A stretch of DNA of 64,000 nucleotides from Erysipelotrichaceae bacterium (GTDB taxonomy: Bacteria; Bacillota_I; Bacilli_A; RFN20; CAG-826), in contig JACKCX010000006.1 in NCBI GenBank assembly GCA_020633795.1, positions 1 through 64,000 on the forward strand. Direction: 5' to 3'. The position numbers and the translations under genes were made by a program. Within the stretch, counting starts at the first letter, position 1. Each line of letters begins with the position of its first letter. Positions 16,484 to 29,108 of the stretch are shown one piece after another. Below the pieces are notes generated by a model. It did not search any database, was not told the origin of the DNA, and saw nothing but the letters and a program-made list of their open reading frames with translations.

Positions 16484-17410
16484 TTATTCGTGCGAGTATT
16501 GGCGACTATCGGAGATGTATTTCAAGGTAAAATCATTGCTGCCTTTTTCCACTTCGCTATATTGATAGGTGGTTTCTGTGATTAAGCCATCAGCAATTTT
16601 GATATCGACATAGTATTTAATTTCAAGAGTGTCTTCGCTTGAAGTAAGTCGAGATGAGAAGGCTTGATAAACAATTTCAAACGAAGTTCCATTTCGCAAA
16701 GCTCTAAAAGAAACAGTAAATTGATTGTTGGTTGGTAATGTTTCGTTTTGATCATTAACATAGTTAATTGTTTCAGTTAAATACCCAGCAATTTCACTTG
16801 ATTTCGTTAAATTCGTTCTCTGGAAATAACGATAGTCGTTATAGGATGATTCAACTGAAGAATCATATGAGTCGTCGATATAATCATAACTTTCAGTGAA
16901 ATTTTCTCCCTCGCTATTAATAGCGAGCAAATATGTTCCAGAAGTATTAACTAAAGAGTGTTCCAAAGTAGCGGGGTCGGTCGTGGAAACATTCCATTTC
17001 TCATCATGAACAGTCGAAGTTCCCGAGATTGAATAACTAGTATTATTTCTCGTTAAAGTGTTAATTATTTGATAATCATAATCACCATCAGTCCGTGAAC
17101 TAGTGCTATTAGGATCGGCAGGATCTGGATAAAGAGTTTGATTGGTGTATGAATAGATAACTTTGTTAGCATAGTAATCATTGGAATCAATGACGGATAA
17201 AAACGAGTCGAGAGTTTCATTCGTTATTTCTTGTTCATTAACCACAAAAAGTTGGGAAATAGCGTTACCTAATGTTTCATTATTCGCGTAATCAAAGACA
17301 TCGGGATTGTTAACGTTGGGGTCGTCATAAACATAAGTGTTACCACTTCCTCCGCAAGCAGTTAAAAGAAACGATGTGACTATAACAAGAAATATTTTTT
17401 TATTATTCAT
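16484..17410 (-). CDS. Orphan lipoprotein
   Basis: A 308-residue secreted lipoprotein of unknown function. MNNKKIFLVIVTSFLLTACG is a lipoprotein signal peptide with lipobox LTAC. The mature part is rich in Tyr, Ser, Asp, Asn and Thr, with low-complexity acidic N-terminus and predicted beta-strands; I recognise no family. The ATG at 17410 has an AAGGGAG site and overlaps the end of tadA by 8 nt, so it is probably co-transcribed with tadA. The longer in-frame start (17470) lies inside tadA and is unlikely. Confidence 0.8.
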   Translation of the reverse strand: MNNKKIFLVIVTSFLLTACGGSGNTYVYDDPNVNNPDVFDYANNETLGNAISQLFVVNEQEITNETLDSFLSVIDSNDYYANKVIYSYTNQTLYPDPADPNSTSSRTDGDYDYQIINTLTRNNTSYSISGTSTVHDEKWNVSTTDPATLEHSLVNTSGTYLLAINSEGENFTESYDYIDDSYDSSVESSYNDYRYFQRTNLTKSSEIAGYLTETINYVNDQNETLPTNNQFTVSFRALRNGTSFEIVYQAFSSRLTSSEDTLEIKYYVDIKIADGLITETTYQYSEVEKGSNDFTLKYISDSRQYSHE

Positions 17411-17867
17411 CTTTCTTCTCCCTTTTCTTCTGAAAATATTTTTTGATTTTATCTGCACAATCCTTTTCAAGTATTTGACCAGTTACTAATGGATGATGGT
17501 TGATATTTTGAGCTTTTAAGACATCGATTGAAGTCCCAAGACCTCCCCCTTTGATATCACAAGCGCCGAAATAAACACGAGAGATTCGCGATTGAATAAT
17601 GGCGCCAGAACACATGATGCATGGTTCAATGGTGACAAATAATTCGCAATCTTCTAATCTCCAATTTTTCAATTTTTGGCTAGCTTTTCGAATAGCAATA
17701 ATCTCAGCATGAGCGGTCGGGTCGTTTGTTGTTTCACGTCTGTTAAAGCCACGAGAGATAATATGATCATCTTTTACAATTACACATCCGATTGGCACTT
17801 CGTCAATCGCTAAAGCTTTATCTGCTTCTCGCAAAGCAGCTCTCATATATTTCTCTTCTCTAATCAT
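17403..17867 (-). CDS. tadA: tRNA-specific adenosine deaminase
   Basis: A 154-residue TadA that deaminates A34 to inosine in tRNA-Arg(ACG). The zinc site is formed by DPTAHAEIIAI (His ligand and catalytic Glu, near residue 55) and EPCIMCSGAI (two Cys, near residue 85). The IDEVPIGCVIV opening is typical and separates it from the GuaD-like protein at 4.0 kb. The start lies only 8-9 nt from the 3' end of the SRP RNA, and the GGTGG that would serve as its ribosome binding site is part of that RNA. Confidence 0.95.
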   Translation of the reverse strand: MIREEKYMRAALREADKALAIDEVPIGCVIVKDDHIISRGFNRRETTNDPTAHAEIIAIRKASQKLKNWRLEDCELFVTIEPCIMCSGAIIQSRISRVYFGACDIKGGGLGTSIDVLKAQNINHHPLVTGQILEKDCADKIKKYFQKKREKKDE

Positions 17868-17875
17868 TTTTTAAA

Positions 17876-17956
17876 ACCACCGCACATGAATAAATAACTT
17901 AAGGCTGCTACATTCCTGTCCTGACCTGGTTCGCAAATACTCATCGCGATGGCGGT
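17876..17956 (-). ncRNA. ffs: Small signal recognition particle RNA
   Basis: About 80 nt. The minus strand contains CCAGGTCAGGAC, a GGAA tetraloop and TGTAGCAGCC, the conserved SRP domain IV hairpin that binds Ffh, flanked by complementary ends (ACCGC near 17956 and GCGGT near 17880). It is the short 4.5S type without an Alu domain. The tadA-SRP-serS neighbourhood is common in Bacilli. A TATAAT promoter element lies immediately upstream at 17960-17965. The 3' end is not followed by a clear terminator. Confidence 0.93.
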
Positions 17957-17959
17957 ATC

Positions 17960-17968
17960 ATTATAACA
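17960..17968 (-). promoter_or_regulatory. Extended -10 promoter of SRP RNA
   Basis: On the minus strand TGTTATAAT gives TATAAT (17960-17965) with an upstream TG extension; no good -35 is seen. Transcription would begin at about 17953-17956, exactly at the 5' arm of the SRP RNA. Confidence 0.7.
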
Positions 17969-18023
17969 TAATCTATTATTTATAATGCTAAGAAAGTTTG
18001 TTTTAATGGTGTTTTAAAAGACA

Positions 18024-18050
18024 ACAAAAAAGACTATTTTAAATAGTCTC
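18024..18050 (-). terminator. Terminator after serS
   Basis: AGACTATTT and AAATAGTCT form a perfect stem, followed on the minus strand by TTTTTT, 15 nt after the serS stop. Confidence 0.85.
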
Positions 18051-18064
18051 TTAATTTCACGCTC

Positions 18065-19345
18065 TTACTTAATTGGCTTTAAAACCTTAAGTCCACCCAT
18101 AAATGGTTGGAGAACTTCGGGGATTTTAACGGATCCATCGGCTTGTTGATATTGTTCCAAAATAGCGGGGAAAACACGTGATGTAGCTAGGCCAGAGGCA
18201 TTGAGTGTGTGAACATACTTAGTTTTTCCTGTTGTCTTATCACGATAGCGAATCATGCCTCGGCGCGCTTGATAATCACGCGCATTTGAGGCTGAGGAAA
18301 CTTCTTTATAAATATCAATAGAAGGAATGTATACTTCGATATCATAGGTACGGGCCATGGAGTGAGAAATGTCGCCAGCCGCTAATTTACTAACACGGAA
18401 ATGAAGTCCGAGTTTAGAAACGAGCGACATTGCTTTATGAACAAGTTCATCAAAGGCTTTATCACTTTCTTCTGGTTTGGTATATTGAACCATTTCCACC
18501 TTATTGAATTGATATCCGCGAATCATTCCGCGTTCTTCGGTGCGATATGAACCAGCTTCACGTCGATAGCAAGGAGTGTAGGCAAAATATTTGCGGGGTA
18601 ATTCTTCTTCTTTAAGAATTTCGTCGCGATGGAAATTAACAAGAGCGGTTTCAGCAGTTGGCAATAAAAATCTTTGTGGTTCGAGACCTTCGAGCCAAAA
18701 GACATCTTCTCTAAATTTGGGAAATTGACCAGCTACATAACCAGATTGTTCATTTAATAAATGAGGTGGTAGGATAAATTCATACCCGTCTTTTAAATGT
18801 TCAGAAATGAAGAAATTCACTAGAGCCCATTCGAGTTGAGCACCGATGTTTGTGTAAACCCAAGTGCCACGTCCAGAAATCTTGCTCGCGCGATCGTAAT
18901 CAATAAGTCCAAGCGAAGTCGCTAATTCCACATGGTCTTTTAATTTAAAATCGAAGACAGGTTTTTGACCAATGATCTCTATAACTTTGTTGTTCTCTTT
19001 GCCTCCGCCTACTAAATCATCATCAGGAAGATTCGGGAGAGCGGCCATAAAGTTAAATATCTTATCTTCTAATACTTTTAATTGCTCTTCATTTTCAGCG
19101 TTATTTTTGGCAATTTCTTTGGCTTTTGCAAAGATTTTGCTAATATCTTCTCCCGCTTTTTTAGCAGCAGGAACACTAGAAGATAATCGATTAATCTCCG
19201 CTTTGTTTTCCTCCACTAAATGAATGAGATTCTTCTTTTCCGCATCCCATTGTAATAGTTCAGTGAAATCAGCATCCCAAAGTTTTTTCTTGAGTGATGC
19301 CTTTACTTTCTCTGGATTTTCACGAATCAAATTAATATCTAACAT
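18065..19345 (-). CDS. serS: Seryl-tRNA synthetase
   Basis: A 426-residue class II seryl-tRNA synthetase. N-terminal coiled coil (about 1-110) begins MLDINLIRENPEKVK. Motif 2 is visible as CYRREAGSYRTEERGMIRGYQFNK region and motif 3 as the C-terminal NASGLATSRVFPAILE. The ATG at 19345 has TAGGAGGA at ideal spacing; the alternative TTG at 19351 sits too close to it. The start overlaps no coding sequence but lies 2 nt after the glycosyltransferase stop. Confidence 0.97.
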   Translation of the reverse strand: MLDINLIRENPEKVKASLKKKLWDADFTELLQWDAEKKNLIHLVEENKAEINRLSSSVPAAKKAGEDISKIFAKAKEIAKNNAENEEQLKVLEDKIFNFMAALPNLPDDDLVGGGKENNKVIEIIGQKPVFDFKLKDHVELATSLGLIDYDRASKISGRGTWVYTNIGAQLEWALVNFFISEHLKDGYEFILPPHLLNEQSGYVAGQFPKFREDVFWLEGLEPQRFLLPTAETALVNFHRDEILKEEELPRKYFAYTPCYRREAGSYRTEERGMIRGYQFNKVEMVQYTKPEESDKAFDELVHKAMSLVSKLGLHFRVSKLAAGDISHSMARTYDIEVYIPSIDIYKEVSSASNARDYQARRGMIRYRDKTTGKTKYVHTLNASGLATSRVFPAILEQYQQADGSVKIPEVLQPFMGGLKVLKPIK

Positions 19346-19347
19346 AA

Positions 19348-20382
19348 TCAATTCCTCCTAGAATCAATATCATTAATTTTTTGTGTATAAAACTCGATGA
19401 GATTTTGACCAAAAATCTCTAAATTGTGCTTGGAAATTTCTTGATATGCCTTTTCAGTTGTAGGTTTTAAATTTCCTTCCAAAAAGCTTTTCACCATATC
19501 AGTCAGTGTCTCTGAATATTGAGCGATGTAAGCGGTTTCTTCATCCACTAACATCTTTGAACAGACTGCTTGTTTCCGCACGATGAGTTGACATTGAGCC
19601 GCCATCGCTTCTTCTATGCTAATAATGCCAGCCATTCGATAACCAGGAAACATAAAGATGTCAGCGTTTAATAAAACGCTTCGATAAATATCTTCGGGAA
19701 TAGAACTTTTGAACTTGACGTTCTTAGGGGCTTTTTTAATGATTTTCTTTAATCTTGCGCTGAAACGATAGGCCGCGTCTTCGCAACCGATATAATAAAA
19801 GATTGCTTCTGGACACTTTTTGGCGGCGTTGATAAAGGCATTTATGCCATCCATATTATTTGTGTATTCGCCCATCGCGACGACAAGCTTTCGATTCTTG
19901 TCTTCGCTAAAGTAGCGATAAAATAGTTCCTTTTCATCATCCCGTGAGAAATCAAATCGCGAGAGATTAACACCTGGAAGGCAAACTTCAATCGGTGCTA
20001 TAACACCATTTTGAACCAAGAACTCTTTCGCGCTTTCAGTCGGAGCGAGAACTAAATTCATTTTGTTAAGAAACTTTAAAGCCTTTGGCTTTAATGACAT
20101 AGTTCTTATTCCGTCTTTACTTTTATAATCAATATACGAAGCATTTGGATCGTCTTCGCAACAAAGAGCAGAGCAAACGAGAGGAATTTTTCTTTCCATT
20201 ACTTCATTCAGTTTCATTTCTGGCTCAATATAAGCATAGTGAGCAACATCAAAAGAATCGGCTGAATTGGTGGCGTATTGAACACTGTTTAATTCGAGAG
20301 CACTTTTAATATTTTTTCTTAAGCGTGCTCCTTCAAAATTTGGTGCTTTTTTACCTAATTGAAATGGAACAAAAACTTTCAT
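19348..20382 (-). CDS. Glycosyltransferase family 4 (GT-B fold)
   Basis: A 344-residue cytosolic or membrane-associated glycosyltransferase. The C-terminal nucleotide-sugar domain is recognisable by VVAMGEYTNNMDGI and the GIISIEEAMAAQ donor-site motif (Glu pair of the EX7E type). No transmembrane segments. Donor and acceptor are unknown; glycolipid or envelope glycan synthesis is plausible. It follows gyrA by 2 nt and precedes serS by 2 nt, so it is embedded in a housekeeping operon. Confidence 0.85.
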   Translation of the reverse strand: MKVFVPFQLGKKAPNFEGARLRKNIKSALELNSVQYATNSADSFDVAHYAYIEPEMKLNEVMERKIPLVCSALCCEDDPNASYIDYKSKDGIRTMSLKPKALKFLNKMNLVLAPTESAKEFLVQNGVIAPIEVCLPGVNLSRFDFSRDDEKELFYRYFSEDKNRKLVVAMGEYTNNMDGINAFINAAKKCPEAIFYYIGCEDAAYRFSARLKKIIKKAPKNVKFKSSIPEDIYRSVLLNADIFMFPGYRMAGIISIEEAMAAQCQLIVRKQAVCSKMLVDEETAYIAQYSETLTDMVKSFLEGNLKPTTEKAYQEISKHNLEIFGQNLIEFYTQKINDIDSRRN

Positions 20383-20384
20383 GC

Positions 20385-23006
20385 TTATTCTTCAGAATTT
20401 TCGTCGATTGATTCTGTAACTTCCTCGTCAATATCAGCATCATCAACATCACTAACATCATCATCTTCATGAGTGACAATAGCAATTGAGACAACTTTTT
20501 GACGTCCTTCAAGATTCATAATTTTTACACCTTGAGTGTTGCGACCAATTGTTCTAATTTGATCAAGGTGAGTTCGGATAACAATACCAGCATTGGTGAT
20601 AACCATAAGATCTTCATCACCATTAACCGCTCTGACGGCGACTAGTTTGCCAACTTTATCAGTTACTTTAAGAGTTGAAACACCTTTGGCTCCACGTTTT
20701 GTTAAACGATAGATTTGATTGCCTTCTTCATCTTGAACATCAGTCATTTTGCCATAGCCTTTATCAGTTAAAACAAGAATCTTGTTTCCACCGAGTTGAG
20801 TTGTGACTCCAATAACTTTTTCACCTTCTGCTAAATCAATACCTTTGACACCCGAAGCGTTACGTCCCATCGGGCGAGCTTCACCGGCAAAGAAATTAAC
20901 CATTTTACCGTTTGAAGCAGCAATACCAACAATGGTGTTTTCTTCAATTTCACGGACATCGAGAAGCATATCGCCTTCTCTTAATCCCATAGCAATCTTC
21001 CCGTTTTGACGAATTGATTCATACTCTTTGATATGAGTCTTTTTAATTAAACCTTCTTCAGTAAAGAACATTAAATAACGGTCATCGCGATATTCATCGC
21101 AAGCGATGATAGCTTTAACAACTTCGCCTTTTTCGATATTGATAAGATTGATAACTGGGATACCTTTTCCGGTTTTTTGATATTCAGGAATTTGATAACC
21201 ACGAATTCGATAAACTTTTCCTAAAGAAGTAAAGAATAACAAATCAGTATGGGTGCGGGTATAAACCATAAGTTCGACAACATCATTTTCATTTAAAGAT
21301 GTTCCGCGCACTCCGCGTCCGCCGCGATGTTGAGCTCTAAAAGAATCAGCTGTTAATCTCTTAACATAACCACCTCTTGAGAGAGTAATGACGATTTGTT
21401 CTTCAGGGATTAAATCTTCATCATCGATACTAGCGGCTTGATTAGAGATCTCAGTTCGGCGCTCATCGCCAAACTTTTCTTCAATTTCCTTTAGTTCTTT
21501 TAAAACAATTTCCACTTCGTTCTCTCGGCTTGAAAGGATGCGATTATATTCTTGAATATTGAGTTCGAGTTGAACTCTTTCAGCTTCTAATTTTTCTGTT
21601 TCAATACCAGTCAAACGTCGTAAATTCATACCTAAAATGGCTTGCACTTGTAAATCGCTGAAATCAAATTTAGCCTTTAATTTTTCACAAGCTTCTTCGG
21701 GTGTGTTGCTCGCTTTAATTAGATCGACAATTTCATCGATATTATCATGACATTTGATCAAGCCTAAAACGATGTGATCACGAGCTTCATCTTTAGCTAA
21801 TAAGAACATTGTTCTTCTCTTAATTACTTCAACTTGGAAGTCTAAGTAATTTGTTAATAATTCTTTAAGTGAGCAAACTTTTGGAGCGTTGTCCACTAAG
21901 CACAGATTGATAATGCCATAGCTAGATTGTAATTGAGTCATTTTGAAAAGTTGATTGAGTAAAACTTCAGGAATAATATCTCTTCTCACTTCAATCACAA
22001 CACGAATACCATCTTTATTCGATTCATCGCGAATATCAGTGATTCCATCAATGACTTTATCTCTAGCTAAATTAGCGATGTTTTCAATCATGAGAGCTTT
22101 ATTGACACCATAAGGTATTTCGGTAACAACAATTTGTTTAAGACCATGATCGCCCCGCTCTTCAATATTACATTTTGAACGGATGGCAATACTGCCTGTT
22201 CCTGTTTCATATGCATCTCGGATTCCACCGCGACCTAAAATAATAGCGCCAGTTGGAAAATCAGGACCTTTAATATAACTCATTAACTCTTCGATAGTAA
22301 TCTCAGGATTATGAGCTAAAGCTACCACACCATTAATAACTTCCGATAAATTGTGAGGAGGCATGTTGGTAGCCATACCAACAGCGATGCCAGAGGAACC
22401 GTTAACTAACAAGTTAGGAAAACGAGAAGGTAAAACAGTTGGCTCTTGATCAACACCATCATAGTTATCCATGAAATCAACAGTATTGCAATTGATATCT
22501 CGGACCATTTCAAGAGCGAGTTTAGCCATACGAGCTTCGGTATAACGATAGGCGGCGGGTTCGTCACCATCAATTGAGCCAAAGTTACCATGTCCTTCAA
22601 CAAGCATATAACGCATAGAGAATGGTTGAGCTAATCGTACGAGGGCACCATAAATTGCGGCGTCACCATGGGGGTGATATTTGCCCATGACATCACCGAC
22701 GATACGAGCACATTTCTTAAATGGCTTATCAGGCGTTGTTCCGGTTTCGTCCATCGAATAGACGATACGACGATGAACTGGTTTCATTCCATCACGAACA
22801 TCAGGAAGAGCACGCGAAACGATAACGCTCATCGCGTAATCAAGGAAAGAAGTTTTGACAAGTTCAACCGTTCCAACATCTGTTAATCCTGGAACAATTC
22901 CTTCTTCAATTTTTTCAATTTCATCGACAGAAGCGACATCTTTTTCTGAATTTTCTGTTTCAGATTCAATCTCTTCTGATTTTAATTTTTCATCTTCGAA
23001 TAACAT
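20385..23006 (-). CDS. gyrA: DNA gyrase subunit A
   Basis: An 873-residue GyrA. Breakage-reunion domain starts at [21 protein letters not shown] (near residue 53); catalytic Tyr is in [10 protein letters not shown]. The C-terminal beta-pinwheel holds a GyrA-box-like HRGGRGVRG. The quinolone region reads [10 protein letters not shown] (111-120): Ala replaces Ser83 and Gly replaces Asp87 of E. coli. Two acidic appendages are unusual: about 45 residues at the N-terminus and about 30 at the C-terminus, both rich in Glu and Asp. Start has AGGAGGAG. Co-transcribed with gyrB 18 nt upstream. Confidence 0.97.
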   Translation of the reverse strand: MLFEDEKLKSEEIESETENSEKDVASVDEIEKIEEGIVPGLTDVGTVELVKTSFLDYAMSVIVSRALPDVRDGMKPVHRRIVYSMDETGTTPDKPFKKCARIVGDVMGKYHPHGDAAIYGALVRLAQPFSMRYMLVEGHGNFGSIDGDEPAAYRYTEARMAKLALEMVRDINCNTVDFMDNYDGVDQEPTVLPSRFPNLLVNGSSGIAVGMATNMPPHNLSEVINGVVALAHNPEITIEELMSYIKGPDFPTGAIILGRGGIRDAYETGTGSIAIRSKCNIEERGDHGLKQIVVTEIPYGVNKALMIENIANLARDKVIDGITDIRDESNKDGIRVVIEVRRDIIPEVLLNQLFKMTQLQSSYGIINLCLVDNAPKVCSLKELLTNYLDFQVEVIKRRTMFLLAKDEARDHIVLGLIKCHDNIDEIVDLIKASNTPEEACEKLKAKFDFSDLQVQAILGMNLRRLTGIETEKLEAERVQLELNIQEYNRILSSRENEVEIVLKELKEIEEKFGDERRTEISNQAASIDDEDLIPEEQIVITLSRGGYVKRLTADSFRAQHRGGRGVRGTSLNENDVVELMVYTRTHTDLLFFTSLGKVYRIRGYQIPEYQKTGKGIPVINLINIEKGEVVKAIIACDEYRDDRYLMFFTEEGLIKKTHIKEYESIRQNGKIAMGLREGDMLLDVREIEENTIVGIAASNGKMVNFFAGEARPMGRNASGVKGIDLAEGEKVIGVTTQLGGNKILVLTDKGYGKMTDVQDEEGNQIYRLTKRGAKGVSTLKVTDKVGKLVAVRAVNGDEDLMVITNAGIVIRTHLDQIRTIGRNTQGVKIMNLEGRQKVVSIAIVTHEDDDVSDVDDADIDEEVTESIDENSEE

Positions 23007-23024
23007 AATAAATAGCTCCTCCTA

Positions 23025-26159
<3,135 letters not shown>

Positions 26160-26163
<4 letters not shown>

Positions 26164-26384
26164 CTTGCTGTAATGATAAAAGTGGTATCTGCGACTTGAA
26201 TTTTATCGCCTAGATATAATTTACGACCGCGGCGATTTTCAGTCTCTCCGTTGACATAAACGATATTCTCAGCCAAATAATTCTTTGCCATTCCACCAGT
26301 GGAGATGATCCCAGAAATTTTTAAGAGAATTTGAAGTGTTATATACTTTTCATCTTCGTGTAAAAGAACCGTTTTTTCATCCAT
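26160..26384 (-). CDS. yaaA: S4-domain protein YaaA
   Basis: A 74-residue RNA-binding S4-domain protein (KISGIISTGGMAKNYLAE... VNGETENRRGRKLYLGD) of the YaaA/RlbA type always found between dnaN and recF in Firmicutes; likely in ribosome biogenesis. I chose the internal ATG at 26384, preceded by AAGGGT, over the start at 26411, because it gives the family length. A TATAAT promoter element (26403-26408) lies 18 nt upstream. Confidence 0.88.
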
Positions 26385-26402
26385 AATGACCCTTATGGGT
26401 TT

Positions 26403-26408
26403 ATTATA
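26403..26408 (-). promoter_or_regulatory. yaaA promoter -10
   Basis: Minus-strand TATAAT preceded by TGTG, immediately after the dnaN terminator T-run. Gives yaaA-recF-gyrB-gyrA a promoter independent of dnaN. No clear -35, which would fall within the terminator. Confidence 0.6.
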
Positions 26409-26420
26409 CACAATAATAAT

Positions 26421-26445
26421 AAAAAAGGGAATAAATTATTCCCTT
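26421..26445 (-). terminator. Terminator after dnaN
   Basis: AAGGGAATAA pairs with TTATTCCCTT and is followed on the minus strand by TTTTTT, 33 nt after the dnaN stop. Confidence 0.85.
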
Positions 26446-26477
26446 GAAAACATTAGTCTAAAAATAGCCTTAAATGA

Positions 26478-27599
26478 TTAATAAGTGCGTACTGGAGTGA
26501 CGATTTGAATAACCGAGTCATCTGAAGCATTGCGAAGAACAAACGGCTTCATTTCGCCGACAAATTCAAAAGTGATATCTTCACAAGCGAGGGCTCTAAT
26601 AGCTGAGAGAACAAACTCGCTATTAAAGGAAATTTTTAAGCTTTGTCCTTCAAACTTATAGGTCTCTAGTTTTTCAACAGCCGAACCAACTTGTGAACTC
26701 TTTGCTGAAATTTCGATTCCGAATTCTGACATACTCAAATCGACAACGTTTTCACGATCGATGGATAAGATGGTGGTGCGATCGATAGCTTTTGCTAGAT
26801 CGGCAGCATTAATTTCTAGTGAATAGTTATAACTCCTAGGAATAATGTTCTTGGTGTTTGGATAATCACCCGCAACTAAACGAGTGGCCACAATTGTTCT
26901 TTCGAATGTAAACAAAGCTTTCTTATCGCTAAAAGCAATGCTAACAGAATCAAGCCCTTCAAGTAAACGATCAACTTCGATCATCATCTTAGCCGGTACG
27001 TTGGCGACAAAATTAATATTGTTAGGAATATGGATTGTTTTTCTCGCCATACGGGCTGAGTCGGTAGTGATAGCAACAAGCAATCCGTTTTCTGCTTCAA
27101 GATTCATAGCAGTTAAAATTGGTCTTTGCTCTTTGATGGAAGCAGCAAAAGCAGTTTGAGAAACCAAAGAACTAAAATCAGCTTTGCTTAAGCTAATTTC
27201 TGTTCCGCTTGGTTCGAGATCTAAATCAGGATATTCTTCAGGTTTAATACAATTGAGACGCGATTCGAAATGATTGTCACCGATAACAGCAATGGTGGAA
27301 TCAATCACATCAAATGTTAATTCTTCGCCATCGAGCTTTCTGGTGATTTCAGTAACGATGCGACAATTAATTAATGTGGCGCCTTCTTTGTAATTACGGA
27401 TAATTTCCACATCTCCAATTTTGTAGGGAATGAAGGTTTTAATTGTTAAATCGTAGTTTGATCCGGTAATAAAAAGTCCTCTTTCATCTAATTCGATTTT
27501 TAAATTAGCAAGAACAGCGACAGCAACTTTATTACTTACCGCTCGAGAAGCGATGTTTAGTCCTTTGAGAAATTCTTCTCGCTTAATCGTAAATTTCAT
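26478..27599 (-). CDS. dnaN: DNA polymerase III sliding clamp
   Basis: A 373-residue beta clamp, full length with three repeated domains (MKFTIKREEFLKGLN start; hydrophobic partner-binding pocket contributed by the C-terminal RNASDDSVIQIVTPVRTY end). It tethers the replicative polymerase. AAAGGA precedes the ATG. The 144-nt gap to dnaA carries the second part of the origin. Confidence 0.97.
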   Translation of the reverse strand: MKFTIKREEFLKGLNIASRAVSNKVAVAVLANLKIELDERGLFITGSNYDLTIKTFIPYKIGDVEIIRNYKEGATLINCRIVTEITRKLDGEELTFDVIDSTIAVIGDNHFESRLNCIKPEEYPDLDLEPSGTEISLSKADFSSLVSQTAFAASIKEQRPILTAMNLEAENGLLVAITTDSARMARKTIHIPNNINFVANVPAKMMIEVDRLLEGLDSVSIAFSDKKALFTFERTIVATRLVAGDYPNTKNIIPRSYNYSLEINAADLAKAIDRTTILSIDRENVVDLSMSEFGIEISAKSSQVGSAVEKLETYKFEGQSLKISFNSEFVLSAIRALACEDITFEFVGEMKPFVLRNASDDSVIQIVTPVRTY

Positions 27600-27743
27600 A
27601 ATTAATTCCTTTCATTTATTATATTAATAATAGTAAATCTGGTGGATTTGGTGGAAAACTATTTTTTCCCAATAAATTTTTCAATACTTTTTTATTCTAA
27701 CACACTATATTTTACTTTGATATTTTATTTTCAATAAAGTATT
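27600..27743. other. oriC part 2: dnaA-dnaN intergenic region
   Basis: Contains two adjacent DnaA-box-like 9-mers on the minus strand, AAATCCACC (27641-27649) and TTTTCCACC (27650-27658), followed in the minus direction by TTA-CTA-TTA-TTA (27625-27636) and an AT-rich tract. Read 3'-5' on the complementary strand these are AAT and GAT triplets, the DnaA-trio pattern that marks the unwinding site in Bacillus subtilis. The rest (27661-27743) is nearly pure A/T. Confidence 0.6.
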
Positions 27744-29108
27744 TTATGGTTTTAGTCTTTTTTGTAACTCTTCAATAGCGGCTTTTAACTCGAGATCATT
27801 TTTCAACCCTTTATCCACTTTTTGAATAGCAGACATCACCGTCGTGTGATCTTTGCCACCGAACATATCGCCAATTTTTTTAAGAGGGATATCGAGTGTG
27901 ATACGTATGAGATACATCGCGATATGTCTCGCTAATGCAATTTGCCCTGTTCGTATTTTCCCTGTCAGTTGAGAAGGGGTGAGATTGTAGTAATCGGAAA
28001 CAACGTTGATGATTTTTTGTTCGTTTAATTGTGAGGCGAGAGACTTACCACCGGTTAACGATTGAACAGCTTCAACTGCCACCTCCATCGTAATTTTATC
28101 TGTTTGCTTTAAAGAAACAACATAGAATATTAACCTATTTAAAGCCCCTTCTAATTCACGAACGTTTTTGGAAAATTTATCGGCAAAGAAATAAAGAACG
28201 GAGTCATCGAATTTGTTGAGATCTAAACCATTCGCCTCGATTTTCTTACGTAAAATCTCAACGCAGGTGTTTTGATCAGGCTCGTTTATTTTCATAACTA
28301 AGCCTTTGCTAAATCTTGTCACCAATCGATCTTCGAGACCATTTAACTCGTTAGGTTGCTTGTCTGAGGTGATAACAATCTGTTTTGAGTTATCAATCAT
28401 TTTGTTATAGATAGCAAAAAACATCTCCTGTGTTTTAACCTTATTTGCTAGCATTTGAACATCGTCTAATAGAAGAACATCAACAGAGCTAAAGAAGTCT
28501 TTTAATGACTCAGCTTCTTTTTCCCCTTTGACGTAGCGAATGTATTCTTCAACAAAATCGCTTGTGGAAATATAGAGAATCTTATAATTTGGGCGCGCGT
28601 TCTTTATATAATTACCAATCGCGTGCAAAAGATGAGTTTTTCCTAAGCCTGAATTGGAGTAAATAAATAATGGTTGCGCTATAGTTTTACCTGGGTTGGA
28701 AGCCACGAATAGCGATGCCTGAGAAGCTTCACGATTAAAAGAACCAACGACAAAACTGTCAAAAGTCAATTTCGGATTTAAAATTGCGTCTTGGAAATAT
28801 TGTTGTTTTTTAACGACGGGTTGAGACTCAGTTTTGCTATTGATGTCGCTCTCGAGAACAAAATCTAATTTAAAATTAGATTCGGTAATTTCAGCAACAA
28901 CTTCTTCGACGATATCGTAGTATTTTTGTTTAATCAAAGCGGCCGCTAAAGAAGAGTTGACGACGACAACAATAGTGTCGCCATGAATTTCATTGATATA
29001 ACTGCCAGCAAAGAAAGAATCAAAAAGTTGTTTTTCGCCGAGACGTTCTTCAATTTTCTTTAAAGAACGATCCCATAGTTGTGTAATTTCGGAAATTGAA
29101 TTAATCAT
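27744..29108 (-). CDS. dnaA: Chromosomal replication initiator DnaA
   Basis: A 454-residue AAA+ initiator: domain I (about 1-85), linker, AAA+ core with Walker A SGLGKTH and Walker B LLLDDVQ, and the C-terminal DNA-binding domain with the signature GGKDHTTVMSAI. The start MINSISEITQLWDRS at 29108 is chosen over the longer in-frame extension (to 29246) because the extension runs through DnaA boxes and the promoter. The ribosome site AAAGAG is weak. Confidence 0.95.
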   Translation of the reverse strand: MINSISEITQLWDRSLKKIEERLGEKQLFDSFFAGSYINEIHGDTIVVVVNSSLAAALIKQKYYDIVEEVVAEITESNFKLDFVLESDINSKTESQPVVKKQQYFQDAILNPKLTFDSFVVGSFNREASQASLFVASNPGKTIAQPLFIYSNSGLGKTHLLHAIGNYIKNARPNYKILYISTSDFVEEYIRYVKGEKEAESLKDFFSSVDVLLLDDVQMLANKVKTQEMFFAIYNKMIDNSKQIVITSDKQPNELNGLEDRLVTRFSKGLVMKINEPDQNTCVEILRKKIEANGLDLNKFDDSVLYFFADKFSKNVRELEGALNRLIFYVVSLKQTDKITMEVAVEAVQSLTGGKSLASQLNEQKIINVVSDYYNLTPSQLTGKIRTGQIALARHIAMYLIRITLDIPLKKIGDMFGGKDHTTVMSAIQKVDKGLKNDLELKAAIEELQKRLKP

